The translations under genes were made by a program, and so were the position numbers. Below the pieces are notes generated by a model, which was given only the letters and a program-made list of their open reading frames with translations, was not told where the DNA came from and searched no databases. A stretch of 8,899 bases of DNA from Campylobacteraceae bacterium (GTDB lineage Bacteria; Campylobacterota; Campylobacteria; Campylobacterales; Sulfurovaceae), in the NCBI GenBank assembly GCA_026985495.1, contig JALSQJ010000175.1, positions 1-8,899 of the forward strand, given 5' to 3'. Positions within the stretch are counted from its first letter, which is position 1, and every line of letters starts with the position of its first letter. Below, piece after piece: positions 5,341-8,899 of the stretch.

Positions 5341-6508
5341 TTATTGAATCCAAAATTGGTTTAATATCTGTTTTTTGCTTAATTGATGTTGACTTAAGCT
5401 CTGCATGTTGTTTTAGTCTTAGTGCTAAATTCTCTTTTGTTACCACTTCTATACCCTCAACCATTGAGAAGATATCTCTTTGATTAAAATAGTGTTCACC
5501 TGAAATAATTTTACACCCAAACTGTGCTGCTTCAGCTGCATTGTGTCCACCTATTTTAGCAAAAGCTCCTCCTAAAATAACAATATCTGAAATAGAGTAT
5601 ATATTGACCAACTCACCTAAAACATCGACTACAATAATGTCCGAATTAAACGCCTCACTATGTGAATAGTTATGCCAACTGTAGTGCTGTTCATCTGCAC
5701 AACTCTCAACCAATTCTGAAACCTCTTGAAAGCGTTCAGGGTGTCTAGGAACTAAAATAAGTTTAGCCGTTGGCTCCTCCTCTTTTAAAGCTACAAATGC
5801 TTTTAAAATAAGCTCCTCTTCACCTGCATGAGTACTTGCACCACACACTACTAAAGCTTTTGGTTTATATAATTTTTTAGATGCTTTTGGTATTTTAGCT
5901 AATTTAATATTTCCTATAACGTGAATATTTTTTGCACCCAACTTCTCTAAACGCTCTTTATCTATTTGACTTTGAGCATAAACTTCATCTATCTGTGCAA
6001 ATATTTTTTTATACAACCAAGCCATTCGCTCATATTTATGGAAAGAACGGTCACTCATTCGTGCATTAATAAGCAGAGTTTTAGCACCTCTCTTTTTCGC
6101 TAAAGCAAAAAGTAAATACCAAAACTCTGCCTCCATTACCAACAAAATTTTTTGTGGTTTCAACCAAGAAAATAGCAGAGGTTCAAAAGGTAAATAACGA
6201 CTCTGCTCTTTCTGCTTTAAAGCTATTGCTTCATATCCTGTTTGAGTCGTAGTAGTTAGTCGCAGAAGTTCATTTGGCAAAATATCTAGCAGAGGGTAGA
6301 TAGCTCTTGCCTCTCCAAAACTACAAACATGGAACCAAATACCACCCTTTTTTAAGGGGCTATTACTCTTTAGAAAAAATCGTGCAGGAAGTGAAATTTT
6401 ATATTTTATCTCTCGTTTAGAGAGAAAATAGATAAAGGGAAGAGCAACAAGATAAGCTATCGATAAGAGTAGTGAGTAGAGGATAAAAAAAAGTTTATCC
6501 ATCAACAT
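5327..6508 (-). CDS. waaA: 3-deoxy-D-manno-octulosonic acid (Kdo) transferase WaaA
   Basis: Transfers Kdo from CMP-Kdo to the lipid A precursor, the first step of LPS inner-core synthesis, at the cytoplasmic face of the inner membrane (GT family 30). At 393 residues it is close to the family (about 400-425). An N-terminal membrane anchor spans residues about 5-29. Motifs: WFHVCSFGE (58-66, catalytic base Glu66), TTTTQTG (85-91), EAEFWY (126-131), INARMSDRS (147-155), GNIKL (199-203), CGASTHAGEEE (222-232), LVPRHPERF (252-260), DVLGEL (295-300), GGAFAKIGGHNAAE (313-326) and GEHYFNQRDIF (337-347). ATG at 6508 has a GGAG site 5 bases upstream; an ATG two codons later is less well spaced. It is followed by an overlapping DUF167 gene. 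How many Kdo residues it adds cannot be told. Confidence 0.96.
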   Translation of the reverse strand: MLMDKLFFILYSLLLSIAYLVALPFIYFLSKREIKYKISLPARFFLKSNSPLKKGGIWFHVCSFGEARAIYPLLDILPNELLRLTTTTQTGYEAIALKQKEQSRYLPFEPLLFSWLKPQKILLVMEAEFWYLLFALAKKRGAKTLLINARMSDRSFHKYERMAWLYKKIFAQIDEVYAQSQIDKERLEKLGAKNIHVIGNIKLAKIPKASKKLYKPKALVVCGASTHAGEEELILKAFVALKEEEPTAKLILVPRHPERFQEVSELVESCADEQHYSWHNYSHSEAFNSDIIVVDVLGELVNIYSISDIVILGGAFAKIGGHNAAEAAQFGCKIISGEHYFNQRDIFSMVEGIEVVTKENLALRLKQHAELKSTSIKQKTDIKPILDSINEVL

Positions 6509-6532
6509 CTTGGCTCCAATATCTTAGTGAAT

Positions 6533-6566
6533 AAAAAACAAAAAAAGCAATTAAGCCTCTTCTGTT
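6533..6566 (-). terminator. Possible weak terminator after the zinc-ribbon gene
   Basis: The 3' end of the zinc-ribbon gene can form a short stem (AAGAGGC with GCTTTTT, including G-T pairs, loop TTAATT) running into TTTTTTTGTTTTTTATTC. The T-tract is good but the stem is weak and uses coding sequence. It may only reduce readthrough into waaA, which has no obvious promoter of its own. Confidence 0.25.
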
Positions 6567-7270
6567 TGTACCTCAAGATAGATAATCCTACCACAATGAG
6601 GACAAGTAATAATATCTTCAGATTTAATTAATGATGCATAAGTGTTATCATTTAACTTCATGTAACATCCATAACATGCCTGTTTTCTAACAGGTACAAC
6701 AGCTGTATTTCTAGCCCAAATACGAATTTTTTCATAAAATGAGAGAATTTTCATATCAATCGCCATTGTTTTAGTGTTACGCTCTTCAAAAAGTTTACCC
6801 TTATCAGCGTCAATAGATGCTAACTTCGCATTTACCTCTAAAGAGATTTTGTCAAACTCTGCTATTGCAGCTTCTAACTCAACATTGGCAGCTTCTATTT
6901 CAGCCTCTTTAGACTCAACAATAGCTTGATGTCTCTCTATCTCTGCATTAGCATGTCCAAGTTTCTCTTTTGCTAACTCTGCTTCCATGGAAAGAGCTTT
7001 CATCTCTTTTTCTGTTTTAATCTCTTTCTCTTTTGCTACATTTGAGATTAATTGTTCATTTAATGCTTTTATCTGCTCTTCATAAGAGGCAATAGTTGTT
7101 TTTGCTTTTTCAGAAACTTCTGTCAATGTAGCAATACGTGCAATAATATCATCTCTTTTTGTTGCTCTTCTTGCCAATTTTTTTTGTGCTGTTTCGATTA
7201 GTGGCGTAAAATCATCAATTGATTTGTCTAGCTTTGAAAGTTCTATTAACTCTTCTAAATGTTTGTTCAA
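6551..7270 (-). CDS. flgZ: Coiled-coil zinc-ribbon protein, FlgZ/HP0958-like
   Basis: The 239-residue protein has a long charged, Ala/Glu/Lys-rich coiled coil (about 5-180) and a C-terminal four-Cys zinc ribbon: CYGC at 199-202 and CPHC at 223-226. This architecture matches the zf-RING_7/CT398-type family. The Helicobacter pylori member, HP0958 (FlgZ), stabilises the sigma factor RpoN and is needed for flagellar gene expression; the C. jejuni homologue (Cj0706, from memory) sits at the same locus. By homology this one may act as an RpoN partner, but that is inference: the same fold occurs in non-flagellated bacteria. The start is TTG at 7270: an AAGGA site lies 6 bases upstream, an in-frame TAG sits directly before that, and the next Met is at residue 90. 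It follows the Nif3-like gene by 57 bases. Confidence 0.85.
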   Translation of the reverse strand: MNKHLEELIELSKLDKSIDDFTPLIETAQKKLARRATKRDDIIARIATLTEVSEKAKTTIASYEEQIKALNEQLISNVAKEKEIKTEKEMKALSMEAELAKEKLGHANAEIERHQAIVESKEAEIEAANVELEAAIAEFDKISLEVNAKLASIDADKGKLFEERNTKTMAIDMKILSFYEKIRIWARNTAVVPVRKQACYGCYMKLNDNTYASLIKSEDIITCPHCGRIIYLEVQTEEA

Positions 7271-7327
7271 TCTCTATCCTTTGGGGTTTAAAGCGTCTTT
7301 ATGTAGTCCCTATTTTGCTCATATAGA

Positions 7328-8050
7328 CTATGATATTTCAAATGGGTTTTGTGATTGCGAAATTATACCTAAAATACCTAAATTTTTTAATTCTCTCTTC
7401 ATCACTTCAACAAAAAACTTCTCACTCTCATAGTGACCAATATCGACCAACATCAAATTTTGACTCATCGCTTTGGTTGCATCGTGGTACTTTATGTCAC
7501 CTGTCAAAAAACAATCAGCATTGACTTCATCTATTAAAGAAGCCCCTGCTCCTGTGGTTAAAGCTATAGAATTTATGATTTGTTTGGGTGAGACAACTTT
7601 TAAAACCTCTAGTCCCAACTTCTCTTTTAAAAGTTTAAGCAGTTCATCTTTTGACCAAGTACCTGTTGTTTTACAAATAAAATCATCTTGTGATGCTTTC
7701 TTAAAGCCTAATACTTTTTCAAAAACATAACTGTTAAGATGTGTTTTATCAAAATTAGTATGCATTGCAATAAGTGATAGGTTTTTCTTAACCATTATTT
7801 CTAGTAGATTTGCAGGATATTTAGAGAAGTCTAACGCTTTGAGTCCAGAGAATATTAAAGGGTGATGCACAATAAACAGAGTATTTTCTTTAGCACTCTG
7901 TAAACTCTCTCTATCTAAATCTAAACCAAGAGCAATATGCTCAAATTCTCGGTTCATCTCACCTACAAGAAGACCTGAATTGTCCCATCTCTCTTGGAGT
8001 TCAAATGGGCTTATCTCATTTAATTTTTGGTATATCTCTTCTATTTTCAT
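7328..8050 (-). CDS. Nif3-family (YbgI-like) metal-binding protein
   Basis: A dinuclear-metal protein of the Nif3/YbgI family, often labelled GTP cyclohydrolase 1 type 2 homologue; its cellular role is unresolved. The 240 residues match E. coli YbgI (247) and lack the PII-like insertion found in longer members. Visible landmarks: ISPFELQERWDNSGLLVG (13-30), the VHHP metal site (61-64), MHTNFD (96-101), TGDIKYHD (183-190) and DIGHYESE (203-210) with probable His/Glu ligands. I choose ATG at 8050, with a GGA about 6 bases upstream and the family-like MKIEEIY start. An in-frame TTG at 8080 would add ten residues but has no ribosome binding site and lies in a palindromic AT-rich region. It sits between glyQ and the zinc-ribbon gene, as in C. 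jejuni. Confidence 0.92.
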   Translation of the reverse strand: MKIEEIYQKLNEISPFELQERWDNSGLLVGEMNREFEHIALGLDLDRESLQSAKENTLFIVHHPLIFSGLKALDFSKYPANLLEIMVKKNLSLIAMHTNFDKTHLNSYVFEKVLGFKKASQDDFICKTTGTWSKDELLKLLKEKLGLEVLKVVSPKQIINSIALTTGAGASLIDEVNADCFLTGDIKYHDATKAMSQNLMLVDIGHYESEKFFVEVMKRELKNLGILGIISQSQNPFEIS

Positions 8051-8122
8051 TTCTATTCCGAATGTTTTTGATTTAATCAATATTGGTTATATATTTTTGA
8101 ATATTATTTTATGCCAATTTAT
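8051..8122 (-). promoter_or_regulatory. AT-rich spacer, probable promoter region of the Nif3-like gene
   Basis: Very AT-rich sequence between the glyQ palindrome and the Nif3-like start. Minus-strand -10-like candidates are TAAAAT at 8106-8111 and a TATATA run near 8088-8093; neither is a strong match. A perfect palindrome, TTGAT-TTA-ATCAA, lies at 8068-8080 and could bind a regulator, though none can be named. Confidence 0.3.
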
Positions 8123-8147
8123 GTCGGGATAAGGGTAACCCGACCTA
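8123..8147. repeat. GC-rich REP-like palindrome at the glyQ stop codon
   Basis: GTCGGG (8123-8128) and CCCGAC (8139-8144) form a perfect 6-bp G/C-rich stem with a 10-base loop, flanked by CTACG on the right. Read on the minus strand it is TAGGTCGGGTTACCC...CCCGACA; from memory this closely resembles the GTAGGTCGGGTTA...TAACCCGACA family of REP-type intergenic repeats. The element's TAG is the glyQ stop codon. There is no T-run, so it is not a typical terminator, though it could stall transcription or protect the mRNA end. Its base composition stands out from the AT-rich surroundings. Confidence 0.55.
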
Positions 8148-8899
8148 CGCGTTCACACGCTTATTTCTCTCAACTTCTTGCTCTTTATAGAGTTTAGCAC
8201 AACCAATAGAGAGTTCACGAACCTTTAAGATGTAGTTTTGTCGTTGAGCTTGTGAGATGGCTTTTCGTGCATCAAGTACATTAAATGCGTGACTTGCCAC
8301 CATACATTGGTCATAAGCAGGTAGAGGAAGCCCTTGTTCTAAACATAATTTACATTCAGCCGAAGCATCATCAAAATCTTTTAAAAGTTTCTCTACATTT
8401 GCCACTTCAAAATGGTATTTAGAGAACTCATACTCACTCTCTTTGTGAACATCAGCATAAGTGGTTACCTCATCTCCTTGTCTGTTCCAAACAATGTCAA
8501 ATACAGACTCAACCCCTTGTAGATACATCGCCAATCGCTCTGTTCCATAGGTAATCTCAACTGCCACAGGGTCACAAGCGATGCCTCCCACTTGTTGAAA
8601 GTAAGTAAATTGAGTAACCTCCATACCATCAAGCCAAACTTCCCAACCAAGACCCCACGCACCAAGTGTTGGCGACTCCCAGTTATCTTCTACAAATCTG
8701 ATGTCATGCTCTTGAAGATTAAGCCCCAAATGCTCCAAAGATTTCAAGTAAAGCTCTTGGATATTATCAGGACTAGGCTTTATGAGTGCTTGAAACTGAT
8801 AGTAAGCCCCAAGTCTATTTGGGTTCTCTCCATAACGTCCATCAGTAGGTCGGCGTGAGGGTGCAACATAAGCTGTACTCCATGGTTTGCTATCTAAGC
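8145..8899 (-). CDS. glyQ: Glycyl-tRNA synthetase alpha subunit (5' end missing)
   Basis: Catalytic-core subunit of the alpha2-beta2 glycyl-tRNA synthetase, which attaches glycine to tRNA-Gly; the beta subunit gene glyS is not in the window. The reading frame is open to the right edge, giving 250 C-terminal residues; about 40-45 N-terminal residues lie outside. Family blocks: [96 protein letters not shown] and the C-terminal [20 protein letters not shown] start at 8747 is false because homology continues upstream without a break. The last residues and stop codon run into the GC-rich palindrome at 8123-8147. The next gene starts 94 bases downstream. Confidence 0.97.
   Translation of the reverse strand, partial: LDSKPWSTAYVAPSRRPTDGRYGENPNRLGAYYQFQALIKPSPDNIQELYLKSLEHLGLNLQEHDIRFVEDNWESPTLGAWGLGWEVWLDGMEVTQFTYFQQVGGIACDPVAVEITYGTERLAMYLQGVESVFDIVWNRQGDEVTTYADVHKESEYEFSKYHFEVANVEKLLKDFDDASAECKLCLEQGLPLPAYDQCMVASHAFNVLDARKAISQAQRQNYILKVRELSIGCAKLYKEQEVERNKRVNA

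Noticed and set aside
7304..7330. Inverted repeat TAGTC/GACTA after the Nif3-like gene as a terminator
   Set aside because: Only 5 bp with an internal loop and no following T-run.
8068..8080. TTGAT-TTA-ATCAA as an FNR-type site
   Set aside because: The FNR consensus has four bases between half-sites; here there are three. Kept only as an unnamed palindrome.
8145..8747. glyQ beginning at 8747
   Set aside because: GlyQ homology continues in frame to the window edge, so this is an internal TTG/Leu codon and not the start.
1..8899. Defence island, prophage, CRISPR array, tRNA or IS element
   Set aside because: All recognisable genes are conserved housekeeping genes in a conserved order; no direct-repeat array, transposase or tRNA-like fold was found.

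Overview
All genes in this window lie on the minus strand. The base composition is AT-rich, and the proteins read as a member of the Campylobacterota (formerly Epsilonproteobacteria). The gene order glyQ - Nif3-like - coiled-coil zinc-ribbon protein - waaA - (DUF167) - pseudouridine synthase - ffh - rpsP - KH protein - rimM - trmD - rplS closely follows, from memory, the Cj0704-Cj0714 stretch of Campylobacter jejuni. The protein sequences are divergent enough that a free-living relative (Sulfurimonas/Sulfurovum-like) is my best guess. That placement is inference, not something I could search.

Layout in transcription order (right to left): glyQ enters from the right edge without its N-terminus and ends at 8145, where a GC-rich palindrome resembling a REP-type repeat overlaps its stop codon. 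Next come a Nif3-family metal protein (7328-8050) and a FlgZ/HP0958-like coiled-coil zinc-ribbon protein with a TTG start (6551-7270). A tightly packed group follows: waaA (Kdo transferase), a DUF167 protein, an RluA-family pseudouridine synthase and a previously unlisted 36-codon membrane peptide gene (4191-4301). ffh has its own extended -10 promoter. A 193-bp spacer full of inverted repeats separates ffh from the translation operon rpsP-khpA-rimM-trmD-rplS, which runs with 3-22 bp gaps and ends at a possible hairpin terminator. A polytopic membrane protein with a TTG start and its own extended -10 promoter runs off the left edge.

Functionally this is a housekeeping locus: ribosomal proteins S16 and L19, ribosome maturation (RimM), tRNA m1G37 methylation (TrmD), RNA chaperoning (KhpA), rRNA or tRNA pseudouridylation, SRP targeting (Ffh), glycyl-tRNA charging (GlyQ) and LPS core start (WaaA). 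I see no defence system, mobile-element gene, CRISPR array, tRNA or rRNA. No gene-free stretch exceeds 300 bp; the longest is the 193-bp ffh-rpsP spacer.

The observations most worth following are: (1) a possible H-type pseudoknot upstream of rpsP, with a hairpin loop exactly complementary to sequence just before the ribosome binding site; (2) the 36-aa membrane peptide gene in front of ffh; (3) the REP-like palindrome that supplies the glyQ stop codon. None of these is a proven new system.
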